In this document: positions 8,097-16,425 of the stretch, in pieces | Layout of the letters: every line of letters starts with the position of its first letter | Position numbering within the stretch: the first letter of the stretch is position 1 | Assembly (NCBI GenBank): GCA_050292445.1 | Contig: JBNKLQ010000048.1 | Span: 1 to 28,695 of the forward strand | Length of the DNA: 28,695 nt | Direction of reading: 5' to 3' | DNA from: Leptofilum sp050292445 | Lineage (GTDB): Bacteria; Chloroflexota; Anaerolineae; Promineifilales; Promineifilaceae | The notes under the pieces: generated by a model | Databases searched by the model: none | What the model saw: only the letters and a program-made list of their open reading frames with translations | Told to the model about the DNA's origin: nothing | Made by a program: the position numbers and the translations under genes

Positions 8097-9468
8097 GCAT
8101 TCTGCGTTTAGCCGTGCCCCATTTTTTATGCTCGTCTTCATACTGCTCCGGGCTGTCTAAATCGCGCAAAATGGAATCTGTGGGGACGTCAACCAGATGC
8201 AGCGCATTGGCGTGCCGTCGCAGCAAGGTACGGGGGGCATCATCGGGGGGCAGGGCGAGCAGCTCCGCAAAATAGGCACGACCGATAAGTACGGGATTTC
8301 CTCGTCGCCCCTCAAAAACGGGCGCGATTAAGTCGCTGTGGCCTTGCCAGTAAGCTGCCAGCAGCAGGTCAATGGTTTCTGGTTCCACCATCGGCTGGTC
8401 GGCCAGCATCACCAGAACGGCCGTAATATTCTCAGGTAGCTGGCGGACGGCCGTTTGCAACGAAGAGATCATTTCCCCCGCTCTATAATTTGGATTATGT
8501 AAAGTATTGACGCCTGCACCCTGAGCAATATTGGTTACCTTTGCAGCTTCGTGGCCGGTGATGACGAGGAGATTGTGGACGGCCGTTTGCTGCAAATTGC
8601 GAATCGTTTGGCCCAGAACAGTTGTGTCGCCCCAGGGCAGCAGCTGCTTGGTTTCACCCATCCGTTTGCCCTGGCCTGCTGCCAGGAGGACGGTCGTTAC
8701 CCGTTTATGCACTTCGCGCACCGGCTGGTCTGTCTTAACGGCTCCAATAATCACCCGGTCAATGCGGGACGTGTACAAGGTTTGCCGGGCAATCTGGCGA
8801 GCGGCTTTCAGCTGTGCGGCCGTTTCTACCTTGTTTATAAACGGCACCACCCGTGCCCCCTCTGGCACGCCCTTCAGGCCACCTTGCGGATGGGTTATCA
8901 ATCGTGCCACATCATTTACCGATAACTGATTACCGATTACTGAATACTGCAACAGTTCTTCTGCCAATTCTGGCCGATGGGTGACTTCTGGGAAACGGCC
9001 GTCCAAAGCATCAATCCCCACCACCGGCACCACCACCGTTGCGTCGGGGGGAATCACCGGCTCGTGAGCGGCTGGTGCCTTGATGGGGCGCATCCGCGAA
9101 CCGTCTGCCTCTACCAGTACAAAATCGACATCTGATCGCGCTAACCACTTCCCTGGCAGTTTCGGCGGCACCCCCTTCGCTTTTTCCCCTTCTACCGCGC
9201 CTACCACTAAGCACATCCCGTGTCGATCCAGGGCTTGCTTGATTTCCTCCTCACTTTTCTCTGAGTCCTCTGTGGCAAAAATCACTTCTGCAGCCAGTTT
9301 TATCTGGGCGGCAAAGATGCGCGTGGTGGTGGTGAGGATGCGCCGCCCAGGCAAAGCCTCGGCCAGGGCAAAGAGCAGGCTCGTTTTGCCGCCACCACCC
9401 ACAAAGGCCATAAGTTCGCCACGAGGACGCAGGTTAAACGCCGTGGAGAGCGTGATGTCTTGGTTCAT
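8086..9468 (-). CDS. YqeC-MocA fusion: selenium-dependent hydroxylase accessory domain plus molybdenum cofactor nucleotidyltransferase
   Basis: A 460-residue fusion. Residues 1-253 match YqeC: P-loop FVGGGGKTS at 22-30, LTTTTRIF at 45-52, FVLVEADGSR at 117-125 and PFINKVE at 209-215. Residues 257-445 are a MobA-like NTP-transferase of the MocA/CoxD type, with LAAGQGKRMGETKQLLPW at 262-279, LADQP at 355-359 and RGNPVLIG at 389-396. MocA-type enzymes make molybdopterin cytosine dinucleotide for the xanthine dehydrogenase family. YqeC occurs with labile-selenium Mo hydroxylases. Residues 174-185 (QYSVIGNQLSVN) are encoded by a heptad mini-repeat and look inserted. The start overlaps the yqeB stop in an ATGA, suggesting translational coupling. 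The 3' end overlaps the convergent SARP gene by 11 bp. Confidence 0.88.
   Translation of the reverse strand: MNQDITLSTAFNLRPRGELMAFVGGGGKTSLLFALAEALPGRRILTTTTRIFAAQIKLAAEVIFATEDSEKSEEEIKQALDRHGMCLVVGAVEGEKAKGVPPKLPGKWLARSDVDFVLVEADGSRMRPIKAPAAHEPVIPPDATVVVPVVGIDALDGRFPEVTHRPELAEELLQYSVIGNQLSVNDVARLITHPQGGLKGVPEGARVVPFINKVETAAQLKAARQIARQTLYTSRIDRVIIGAVKTDQPVREVHKRVTTVLLAAGQGKRMGETKQLLPWGDTTVLGQTIRNLQQTAVHNLLVITGHEAAKVTNIAQGAGVNTLHNPNYRAGEMISSLQTAVRQLPENITAVLVMLADQPMVEPETIDLLLAAYWQGHSDLIAPVFEGRRGNPVLIGRAYFAELLALPPDDAPRTLLRRHANALHLVDVPTDSILRDLDSPEQYEDEHKKWGTAKRRMPKR
8916..8950. repeat. Five in-register heptanucleotides inside yqeC
   Basis: The plus strand reads TTACCGA, TAACTGA, TTACCGA, TTACTGA, ATACTGC without a break, all variants of TTACTGA. 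It encodes the SVIGNQLSVN segment of the YqeC domain on the minus strand and does not disturb the frame. Confidence 0.82.
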
Positions 9469-10331
9469 GACTGCTGGTTCAAATGGGTGAGGATCGCTGC
9501 CAAAACGCCCCCGCCAATGGCCAAGGCTTTCTCCGAAATGGTGAAGCAGGCAGAACTGTCGGCGCGAGCATCCAGATCGCCAATTTTTAGCCCAGCGGCT
9601 ACTTCACTGCCGGGGGCAATTAGCCCGCGCAGCACCCCGGCAAAGGGCGCAGTAATCGTTTTGCCCGCTACATCTCCGATTGTGTCGCCTTCTTGAACCA
9701 AATCTCCAATCTCTAATCTCCAATCAACCCTCCCTGCTATTGGTGCCCTCAGTACTCGCTCTGCCCCTTTACCGGCGATGATGCCAGGTGTGCCGGTGTT
9801 GGGCAGGGCTGAGCCGTTCCAGATGACGCGCCCCAAGGAATGACCGCGCATCGTTTCGATGACGGCATGGCAATCGACTCCGGCGGTGAAGCCTGGCCCC
9901 AGGGCGATGACCAACTCAGCCTGGTCGATGTGGGTGTCGAGGTTGCGCTTGGCCATGCGGGCGTCAATGAGGATCGGTATTCGGTGATCAGTAATCAGTG
10001 GCCGGTAATCAGTATTCAGTGAGCGATTACCGAATACTGCCAACTGATTACTGATTACTGGTAACTGTGGGGAAACGAGGACGGGGATTTGGCCAGAATT
10101 GGCGAGTTCAAGGGCTTCATCGGCGGATTGGGCGCGTTGGGCGTGCAGGGTTTCGATTTGGATATGGCCTTCAAGAACGGCCGTTGCCAGGGCTACTTTT
10201 CTACGTACGACCAGCGGCTGGGCCAACTCCAGCACAATGAGGGGAAAGCCTGCCTGGTGTAAACGGTAAGCGATGCCGGTTGCCAGATCGCCCCCACCGC
10301 GCAAGATCACGAGATGCTTTGAAAATAACAT
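9465..10331 (-). CDS. yqeB: YqeB (EF2563-type) selenium-dependent molybdenum hydroxylase maturation protein
   Basis: A 288-residue protein. The N-terminal LVILRGGGDLATGIAYRLHQAGFPLIVLE (residues 7-35) is a Rossmann-like nucleotide site. LVIALGPGFTAGVDCHAVIETMRGHSLGRVIWNGSA (about 140-175) is the hallmark of the YqeB/EF2563 family. The C-terminal LVQEGDTIGDV and ITAPFAGVLRGLI form a biotinyl/lipoyl-like hammerhead. The family accompanies YqeC and selenium-dependent Mo hydroxylases, but its chemistry is unproven. Residues 89-119 and 205-212 are coded by heptad repeats. The first adds about 30 residues beyond what I expect for the family. It is first in a two-gene unit with yqeC-mocA, with ATGA overlap. 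Start ATG 10331 has AGGT 13 nt upstream. Confidence 0.85.
   Translation of the reverse strand: MLFSKHLVILRGGGDLATGIAYRLHQAGFPLIVLELAQPLVVRRKVALATAVLEGHIQIETLHAQRAQSADEALELANSGQIPVLVSPQLPVISNQLAVFGNRSLNTDYRPLITDHRIPILIDARMAKRNLDTHIDQAELVIALGPGFTAGVDCHAVIETMRGHSLGRVIWNGSALPNTGTPGIIAGKGAERVLRAPIAGRVDWRLEIGDLVQEGDTIGDVAGKTITAPFAGVLRGLIAPGSEVAAGLKIGDLDARADSSACFTISEKALAIGGGVLAAILTHLNQQS
9702..9722. repeat. Three heptanucleotides (ATCTCCA type) inside yqeB
   Basis: ATCTCCA, ATCTCTA and ATCTCCA follow one another, then ATC. On the coding strand this reads GATTGGAGATT and gives the WRLEIGDL segment. It shares the GATTGGA unit with the array at 19517 in the Mo-subunit gene. It could also be ordinary coding sequence, because EIGDLV fits the hammerhead domain. 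Confidence 0.5.
9976..10066. repeat. Thirteen-heptad inverted mini-repeat array inside yqeB
   Basis: From 9976 to 10024 there are seven heptads of the AGTAATC type. From 10025 to 10066 there are six heptads of the complementary GATTACT type. All are in one register, with orientation switching at 10024/10025. CAGTAATCAGT at 9989-9999 is the exact reverse complement of 10043-10053 and 10050-10060, so a long hairpin can form. The array is coding on the minus strand (residues about 89-119 of YqeB) and contains no stop. Confidence 0.85.
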
Positions 10332-10653
10332 ATGCTGATCTTACCTGAGACGGTAGAATTGGGGCAAGATGTTGCTAAAGTTTGGCTCAATGTGAGATTT
10401 TGCACAATTGTGACTTTACTTTACGGGCAAGAGTTCTGTATAATGCCCTCCAGTTGCGCTTTTATCGGAAACAAATTCTAACTGTATTGGCAAAACTGAA
10501 TAGATAAATAAAAGAGCTCTGCGCTGAGGTGGTTTGTTTGAAACGGCCGTAGCAGGGCGGTTTGTTGCGTGCCTCCCCTGGTAGACAGCTAATTATTTTT
10601 GACGAGAGTAACGCCTTGTATTTACATAAAAAACATCTTGAAGGGTTTCATTT
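10332..10653. other. Divergent intergenic region between yqeB and the tandem kinase gene
   Basis: These 322 bp contain no convincing ORF or RNA gene. They hold a plausible plus-strand promoter at 10415-10444, one ACGGCCGT copy near 10543, and the kinase Shine-Dalgarno sequence GAAGGG at about 10638. The 200-nt stretch from that promoter to the kinase start would be a long 5' leader, in which I found no recognisable riboswitch. Confidence 0.6.
10415..10444 (+). promoter_or_regulatory. Candidate sigma-70 type promoter for the kinase operon
   Basis: TATAAT at 10439-10444 is a perfect -10 hexamer. TTTACT at 10415-10420 matches four of six -35 positions with an 18-bp spacer. It points toward the kinase gene at 10654, leaving a leader of about 200 nt. 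Confidence 0.5.
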
Positions 10654-13341
10654 ATGACATTGCAGAAATTCGGCCGATACGAAATCATCGAAGAACTGGG
10701 TCAAGGCGGTATGGCAGAGGTCTATGCAGCTAAAGACCCACGAATGGAGCGGCTGGTTGCCCTCAAAATCATACGCAAAAATTTCTCCGAGAATGAAAAG
10801 TTTCAGGAACGATTTCTGAACGAGGCTAAGATGATCGCCGGGTTGGAGCATCGGGCTATTTTACCGGTTCATGATTTTGGTCAGGATGAAAAAACCCAAA
10901 AATTGTATTTGGTGATGCGTCTGATGCCGGATGTGTTGCACAAACGGCTGGAGAAAAACGGAGCCATTTCTTTGGAAGATACCAGCTTGATTTTGAATCG
11001 GCTGGCGGCGGCGCTGCATACGGCTCACAGCCGGGGTATTGTGCATCGAGATATTAAACCTCCCAATATTTTGTTAGACGAGGAAGGCACGGTCTTTTTA
11101 GCCGATTTTGGTCTGGCGGAACCTGTGGACAAGATAGAAGCGGGATTTGTGCCGCAGTCGTACGGCGGATCGCCATTTTATATGGCACCCGAGCAATGGC
11201 GTGGGGAAAGGGTGAGTCCCTATACGGATATCTACCAGTTGGGTGTAACGCTGTTTGAAATGCTGACCGGGGAACGGCCGTTTCCCGAGGAAAATCTTGA
11301 ACTGCTTTTAGATCGGCATGTGAATGGTCATATTCCGCAAGCTCGTGATCTTAATCCTCGCCTGCCCAAAACCATTCAGCCTATTCTGGAAAAAGCAATG
11401 GCTAAAAACCCCCTGGATCGTTACAAAAGCTGCCGGGAACTGGCTGAGGAAGTGGCCAATTTGCTGCATCCCAAGCAGATCAAGAATCGGTATGAGATTA
11501 AGGAGGAACTGCAACACGGCCGTTTGGCAACGGTTTGTTTAGCGCATGATCTGTTTGAACAGCGCGAAGTGGCGCTGAAGATAATGAAACATGAGCTGAT
11601 TCCTTATGCATCATTCCAGCAGCAATTCCAGCAGCAGCGCCAACAGCTAATGAACTTGCCGGAAAACACGGCCATTGTGCCTATTTACGATGTGGATCAG
11701 CATGAAGGTCAGCCGTACATTGCCATGCAGTTTGTGGATGGTGCTTCTTTGCGGGATCGCATGAGAAAAGAGCGCGTATTTTCTTTGGAGACAGTTTACA
11801 AGCTGGGTAGCTGTTTGGCTCAGACATTGGATAGTCTCCATGCAGCCAATCTGGCTCATGGTGATGTTAATCTTGGCAATGTGCTGTTGGACGAGGCTGA
11901 AAAATGTTATTTGACGGATTTTCATATTACGGCCGTTGCTGAGTTGACCAAGGCGGTATTGGTCCAACAAAACCCATTGGGCTATATGCCTTACATGGCA
12001 CCAGAGCAGTGGCGTGGTGAGGCCATTACACCCCAGACGGATGTGTACCAGTTTGGAGTAATGATTTTTGAGATGTTAACTGGGCAGCCTCCTTTCACTG
12101 GCGCCTCTGCCGAAGAACTGCGTCAGGCTGTTGAAAACGATCCCCCACCCAAAATTACAGCAGTGAAACCAGAACTGCCTCCCCAGTTTGACACCATCTT
12201 GGCTAGAGCACTGGCTAAAAAGCCGGAAGCCCGTTTTGCCAAAGCCAGTGAGGTGATTAACCGTCTGATTCAAGCAGGTGAGACCCATGTCTTCGACACG
12301 CTTAAGAAGCAAGGGGATGCGCATTACAAGAAGCGGCAGTGGGAAGCAGCCATTGAAGCCTATCTTCAAGCACAACAACTAAAACCAGAAAGTTCAACGA
12401 TTAGAGATGCCCTGGAACGTGCCAGAAAAAGGAAACACGATTCTAGCATTATTTACCAGAGTGATCTGGCGATTGAGGCGAAGCGTTGGCAAGAAGCCGA
12501 GGATTTTTTGGAAAGGGCAACGGATAGCCCAGAAAAAAAAGAAAAACTAGCTTTTGTGCGGCGTATGATTCAGGTCGAAACGAAGTATCAGGCTGGCAAA
12601 AGTGCCATACAAGATGGCCAATGGTTTGCAGCTCAAAAGCTTTTAGACGAGGCAGATTTTCTGGCACCGAATTACGAAGATGTCAATCGGCTGTTGGGTG
12701 AAGTGGCAGAAAAGATGGAAATACTTTTTCAGCAGGCGCGTACGGCCGTTAACCAAGAAAAATATGATGATGCGCTGATGTTGCTAGAATCGTTAGACGA
12801 GCATGAAACGGCCGTTACTTTGCACCAAGAAATCGCAGAAAAGCAACAGCCTGATCCCGTTCCCGCCCCCTCCCTTGACGAATCTCAAACACACCGCCGA
12901 CCGTTTGGTTGGTGGATAATTGGTCTTTTTGGTGTCGCAATTGCCGCATTGTTCATCCTTAATGGTAGGCTAACTGATGAGGAAAAGTTGAATTGTGTGC
13001 AAACGGCCGTGCCTGAACTGCACATTAGCCGCCAAGGTGAAGCAGAGCAGGTTTTGCAACCTCGTGGCACCGCAAAAATCCTCGGCGATTGGGAAGAGTT
13101 AGCTCTTTCCGTTGAATGGGGGCCAGATGATTTTCCTGTGGCCTGTCAGCGGTTTCTTAATGATGACAACAGCATAGAAAGTATTTGGCAGTCAAATGCA
13201 GGAGAAATTCAGCGGTCAACAAGATGGGAAGTGAGCTATTTCTCATCATCTTCGTCTCTTGATAATGACCGAATTGTCGTGACTTTGTTATTTGATGGTC
13301 AGCCACTGACAAATGTGTTTTTGTTACACTTTCAACCATAG
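10654..13341 (+). CDS. Membrane Ser/Thr kinase with a second, degenerate kinase domain and TPR-like region
   Basis: An 895-residue protein. Kinase domain 1 (residues 8-270) is complete: Gly loop GQGGMAEV 16-23, K38, E57, HRD 131-133 with K135 and N138, DFG 151-153, APE 178-180. Domain 2 (280-540) keeps K309, D404, N409, D422 and APE 449-451. It has lost the Gly loop (LQHGRLATV), has HGD in place of HRD, N406 in place of the loop Lys, and DFH in place of DFG, so it is probably a pseudokinase. Residues 545-730 are helical, TPR-like repeats. A membrane helix lies at 751-770, leaving about 125 residues outside. Unlike PknB, no PASTA repeats are present. ATG 10654 has GAAGGG upstream. It is 25 bp before the lipoprotein gene, likely one operon. 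Confidence 0.88.
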   Translation: MTLQKFGRYEIIEELGQGGMAEVYAAKDPRMERLVALKIIRKNFSENEKFQERFLNEAKMIAGLEHRAILPVHDFGQDEKTQKLYLVMRLMPDVLHKRLEKNGAISLEDTSLILNRLAAALHTAHSRGIVHRDIKPPNILLDEEGTVFLADFGLAEPVDKIEAGFVPQSYGGSPFYMAPEQWRGERVSPYTDIYQLGVTLFEMLTGERPFPEENLELLLDRHVNGHIPQARDLNPRLPKTIQPILEKAMAKNPLDRYKSCRELAEEVANLLHPKQIKNRYEIKEELQHGRLATVCLAHDLFEQREVALKIMKHELIPYASFQQQFQQQRQQLMNLPENTAIVPIYDVDQHEGQPYIAMQFVDGASLRDRMRKERVFSLETVYKLGSCLAQTLDSLHAANLAHGDVNLGNVLLDEAEKCYLTDFHITAVAELTKAVLVQQNPLGYMPYMAPEQWRGEAITPQTDVYQFGVMIFEMLTGQPPFTGASAEELRQAVENDPPPKITAVKPELPPQFDTILARALAKKPEARFAKASEVINRLIQAGETHVFDTLKKQGDAHYKKRQWEAAIEAYLQAQQLKPESSTIRDALERARKRKHDSSIIYQSDLAIEAKRWQEAEDFLERATDSPEKKEKLAFVRRMIQVETKYQAGKSAIQDGQWFAAQKLLDEADFLAPNYEDVNRLLGEVAEKMEILFQQARTAVNQEKYDDALMLLESLDEHETAVTLHQEIAEKQQPDPVPAPSLDESQTHRRPFGWWIIGLFGVAIAALFILNGRLTDEEKLNCVQTAVPELHISRQGEAEQVLQPRGTAKILGDWEELALSVEWGPDDFPVACQRFLNDDNSIESIWQSNAGEIQRSTRWEVSYFSSSSSLDNDRIVVTLLFDGQPLTNVFLLHFQP

Positions 13342-13366
13342 CAGAATAAGCGACCATAGGAAAATC

Positions 13367-14290
13367 ATGACAAAAAAAGCGAAGTATCTATTTTTGATAA
13401 TGGCCATTCTCTTTCTAGATGGTTGTGGCAATGGTTCATCTACGCTCACGTCACAATCAAACTCAGAAACAATGGTTGAAGCAGTTGCGTGTGCGTTTTC
13501 CATTCCTATTAACAGTGATGTCACTTTTCCAGGCCCAGGTGATATGGTTTATCTTATTCCAGCGGTAGATGAAAATACATTTGGCTGGACGTTTCGTTGG
13601 CAATCCGATCCTGATATTTTGCTCGACGATGATATGATTTCGGCATCATTGATTGTGCCAAATGACACACCTGAAATTGAGGTGGATTTAGAAGCGAGCA
13701 CGGCCGAGGGGTGTGTTGGTACAGGGTCACTGCTTATTCCTGTAGATTTGCCAATTGTAGAAGCAACTGAAGAAAGCACAGAATCCACAGCAAGCCCTGC
13801 GGCAACAGAAGCGGTTACAGTGGTGCCAACGGCCGTACCGACCGACGATCCCACGCCAACACCTGAACCTACAGAGGCACCAACAGCTACAGCAACAGAT
13901 GAGCCAACACCGACAGACTTACCCGTGCCAACGGCCACACCGACCCCAATCTCTGCACCAATAATTACTCAGCTACAATTTTTGCCTGGTGGCGCTGTTT
14001 ACGTGGCTTGGACCTGGGATGGCGAATTAAGCCCAACCCAAAACTTTGCTGTCCGCTTTTGGTCAGAGAGCGACCCTCGCCCAGAAGCCCGCTTTAGTAT
14101 CACTTGGACAAAAGAAATGGCATACCAGTTCGGCGTAAATAATATTGATTATCCAGTAGGAACCTACCTTATAAATGTAGCGGTTATGGAGGGTTCCAGT
14201 GAAGGTACCCACTACGCAGTAGCCGAATCTACCAATGAACCATTATTCGTGGCCGATATCCCACCTACGGAAGTTCCTGTAATTCCATGA
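13367..14290 (+). CDS. Predicted lipoprotein with Pro/Thr-rich linker
   Basis: A 307-residue exported protein. After KK and a hydrophobic stretch, LDGC gives a lipobox with C20. Residues 20-130 contain predicted beta structure with a Cys pair. Residues about 133-195 are a Pro/Thr/Glu repeat of the TPTPEPTEAPTA kind, commonly a flexible surface linker. Residues 200-290 look like an Ig- or fibronectin-like beta domain (FLPGGAVYVAWTWDGELSP; YPVGTYLINVAV). The start was chosen at ATG 13367 (AGGAAAA upstream) in place of the frame-open position 13313, because that keeps a proper signal peptide. It lies between the membrane kinase and the Kelch protein and may serve as an outer binding module for them. 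No specific function is recognised. Confidence 0.72.
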   Translation: MTKKAKYLFLIMAILFLDGCGNGSSTLTSQSNSETMVEAVACAFSIPINSDVTFPGPGDMVYLIPAVDENTFGWTFRWQSDPDILLDDDMISASLIVPNDTPEIEVDLEASTAEGCVGTGSLLIPVDLPIVEATEESTESTASPAATEAVTVVPTAVPTDDPTPTPEPTEAPTATATDEPTPTDLPVPTATPTPISAPIITQLQFLPGGAVYVAWTWDGELSPTQNFAVRFWSESDPRPEARFSITWTKEMAYQFGVNNIDYPVGTYLINVAVMEGSSEGTHYAVAESTNEPLFVADIPPTEVPVIP

Positions 14291-14346
14291 TTTTTGAACA
14301 GGAGAGAATTTTCTAGACAAAAAATTGAAAATGATTGTGGTTTGCC

Positions 14347-16377
14347 ATGGAGCGTAATTTGATTAAGGCAAAGCAGACAAAAAGATTTGCAAGAAGATCG
14401 TATCTTTTTGTCTGTTTTGCCTTGTTTGTGGCTACTATTATCTGCGGAACTGCTATTTTGGTTTGGGGTCAAAAAGAGGAATTTGCGAAGATAGAAACCA
14501 TTTTTTTGCCACTTGTTAGCCAACCAGAAACAGTTGTTAATTCGCAAACTTTAGCCTCCCAAATACATTGGAACAGTAGTGCTGCACCCTTCAGGATGGC
14601 TTTAGGGCAAGCAGTTGTGGCGAGGGCGGGTGAAAAGGAATATTTGTATTTGTTTGGGGGTGGAGAAGCATTCCGAATGACCACCCCAGATAAACATCAG
14701 ATTATTCAAACAAACCGTGTGGCTCGTGCAGAAATTTATCCCAATGGTTCGTTGGGAACTTGGAGTAGCACCAGCGGCAGCAGCTTGCCTGTTTTGACGG
14801 AGCTGCCCATGAAGATGTATGGGTTTTCGGCTACGGCCGTAAGCTCAACTAAGAACGATTTTATTTATCTGCTTGGTGGCCTTGTTTATCCAGCTGGTGA
14901 CGACCCAATTCCCATCTTTAACAATACTGCTTTTTGTGCCCGGCTAGGTCCAAATGGCGACATTACAGAGTGGAAGCGCTACACCAACGCTTGGGAGTTG
15001 CCCAGCGAGCAGAATTATGGTGTTGGCGTTGCCTATCACGCCACTGTCGTCGTAGGTAATCGTATTTACCTGATTGGTGGGATGCGACGCAACCTGCATT
15101 TTAACCGAACCTGGGATCCTACATCCTACGTCTACTCAGCAGAAATTGGTGATTCTTGCGGGGTTTTGGATTGGGAATTGGAAACAGAACTTCCTTTTCC
15201 CTTAAAAGGGCATACGGCCGTTGCTGCTGACAATGGCAATATTTATGTTTTTGGCGGACGAACTGGGAAATCGCAAGCGGTTAGTTATCGTGCCCAGCCA
15301 AACGGGATTGATTTTGGTAATTGGATCACCCAAACACAAAATCTACACTTTACTGACGTTCAATTCTCTACGGCCGTTCAGTCAGGTGATTACCTTTATG
15401 TTATTGGGGGAACAGCCGCTAAAGAACCATATGATAGCGTTGCCCGGGACACCGTTTATCGCACAAAAATAGGCGAGGATGATAATATTCAATCTTGGCA
15501 ACTGATAAATTCGCCAGATTCCGGTTCCGATGAGGGAATAGATCATCTCTATGGGCATACGGCCGTTACCTCACAGCTTGGTCGTATTTACGTGATTGGC
15601 GGTGTTAAGGCAGATGGAAAAACGACTGCTGCCGCACAAGCGGCAATCCGTTGGACCCCGCTGGTTTTCTTTCATAAGGAGAACACACCCTCAAATGGGG
15701 TAGTACCAGGGCAAGAAATTGTCTATAAACTCACAGCTATTAGCAATAATGTACGGGATATAATGGCTCCCACTTTTATAGACACCTTACCTGACAATGT
15801 GGAGTTACTCTCTGCGCCAGGATTTATCCAAAACGGGCAAACGTTATCGGCTACAATTTCTAACTTGCCAGTGGGATATCTGGCAACAATGTACATTAAG
15901 GTAGTTGTGCCGCCATTCGGTGCACCATCTACCCCACCTTCCCTCACCCCCACTTCAAGCATTTACGTTACTCCTTTGGTGGGAACAGAAACGGCCACAG
16001 TTACACTGCCCACTCCGGAAATCACCACGCAACCTGCGGGAACAATGATTCGTCCCACTGCGGATAAATCTTGCGTGGTGTCAGAAGCCTCTGCCCCAGA
16101 CAGCGGCACCCCGCGCCCTAAACCAACCTGCACCCCAACTCCTCAGATGACCCCTTCCGTAACACCCACAGCCACAGTCACCATTACACCAACGCCAACA
16201 GCCACGATAACACCAACAGTATCCATAACACCTATAGATACCATCCCTCCGACGCCCTTCCCTGAGCCTGTTGTCGTAGTGAATCAGGCGTTTCTTTGTA
16301 TTGAGGGAGCTTGCATTCTTGAGGATACGGCCGTTAACGCTCCCTTCCGAACTTACCTCCCCCTTGTGACCAAATAA
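14347..16377 (+). CDS. Secreted Kelch-repeat protein with DUF11-like domain and YLPLV tail
   Basis: A 676-residue protein. A signal-anchor helix (about 18-41) is followed by IETIFLPLVSQPE. Six Kelch-type blades carry the double-Gly motif (LYLFGGG, IYLLGGL, IYLIGGM, IYVFGGR, LYVIGGT, IYVIGGV) from about residue 100 to 425. Residues 455-525 resemble a DUF11/conserved-repeat beta domain (PGQEIVYKLTAISNN ... FIDTLPDNVELL). A Pro/Thr-rich stalk follows to about 640. The protein ends in FRTYLPLVTK, a tail similar to that of the protein at 26805. The frame is open from TTG 14335; I prefer ATG 14347, although neither has a good Shine-Dalgarno sequence. The Kelch fold suggests a binding propeller at the surface; a galactose-oxidase-like activity is not supported. 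Confidence 0.75.
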   Translation: MERNLIKAKQTKRFARRSYLFVCFALFVATIICGTAILVWGQKEEFAKIETIFLPLVSQPETVVNSQTLASQIHWNSSAAPFRMALGQAVVARAGEKEYLYLFGGGEAFRMTTPDKHQIIQTNRVARAEIYPNGSLGTWSSTSGSSLPVLTELPMKMYGFSATAVSSTKNDFIYLLGGLVYPAGDDPIPIFNNTAFCARLGPNGDITEWKRYTNAWELPSEQNYGVGVAYHATVVVGNRIYLIGGMRRNLHFNRTWDPTSYVYSAEIGDSCGVLDWELETELPFPLKGHTAVAADNGNIYVFGGRTGKSQAVSYRAQPNGIDFGNWITQTQNLHFTDVQFSTAVQSGDYLYVIGGTAAKEPYDSVARDTVYRTKIGEDDNIQSWQLINSPDSGSDEGIDHLYGHTAVTSQLGRIYVIGGVKADGKTTAAAQAAIRWTPLVFFHKENTPSNGVVPGQEIVYKLTAISNNVRDIMAPTFIDTLPDNVELLSAPGFIQNGQTLSATISNLPVGYLATMYIKVVVPPFGAPSTPPSLTPTSSIYVTPLVGTETATVTLPTPEITTQPAGTMIRPTADKSCVVSEASAPDSGTPRPKPTCTPTPQMTPSVTPTATVTITPTPTATITPTVSITPIDTIPPTPFPEPVVVVNQAFLCIEGACILEDTAVNAPFRTYLPLVTK

Positions 16378-16379
16378 AA

Positions 16380-16403
16380 AAGGAGGTGCTTTCGCACCCC
16401 CTT
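16380..16403. terminator. Bidirectional intrinsic terminator between convergent genes
   Basis: AAGGAGGTGC (16380-16389) pairs with GCACCCCCTT (16394-16403) around a TTTC loop, with one A-C mismatch. Read on the minus strand it is followed by a run of T (plus-strand A run at 16374-16381). This suits the hydrolase gene ending at 16426. On the plus strand a weaker CTTCTT tail follows the Kelch stop. Confidence 0.8.
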
Positions 16404-16425
16404 CTTAAATTATCTTGCCAATTGC

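Noticed and set aside
13790..13960. Pro/Thr-rich repeats in the lipoprotein and Kelch genes as a DNA repeat family
   Set aside because: The repetition follows the PTPT peptide and not a fixed DNA unit, so it is a protein linker of low complexity.
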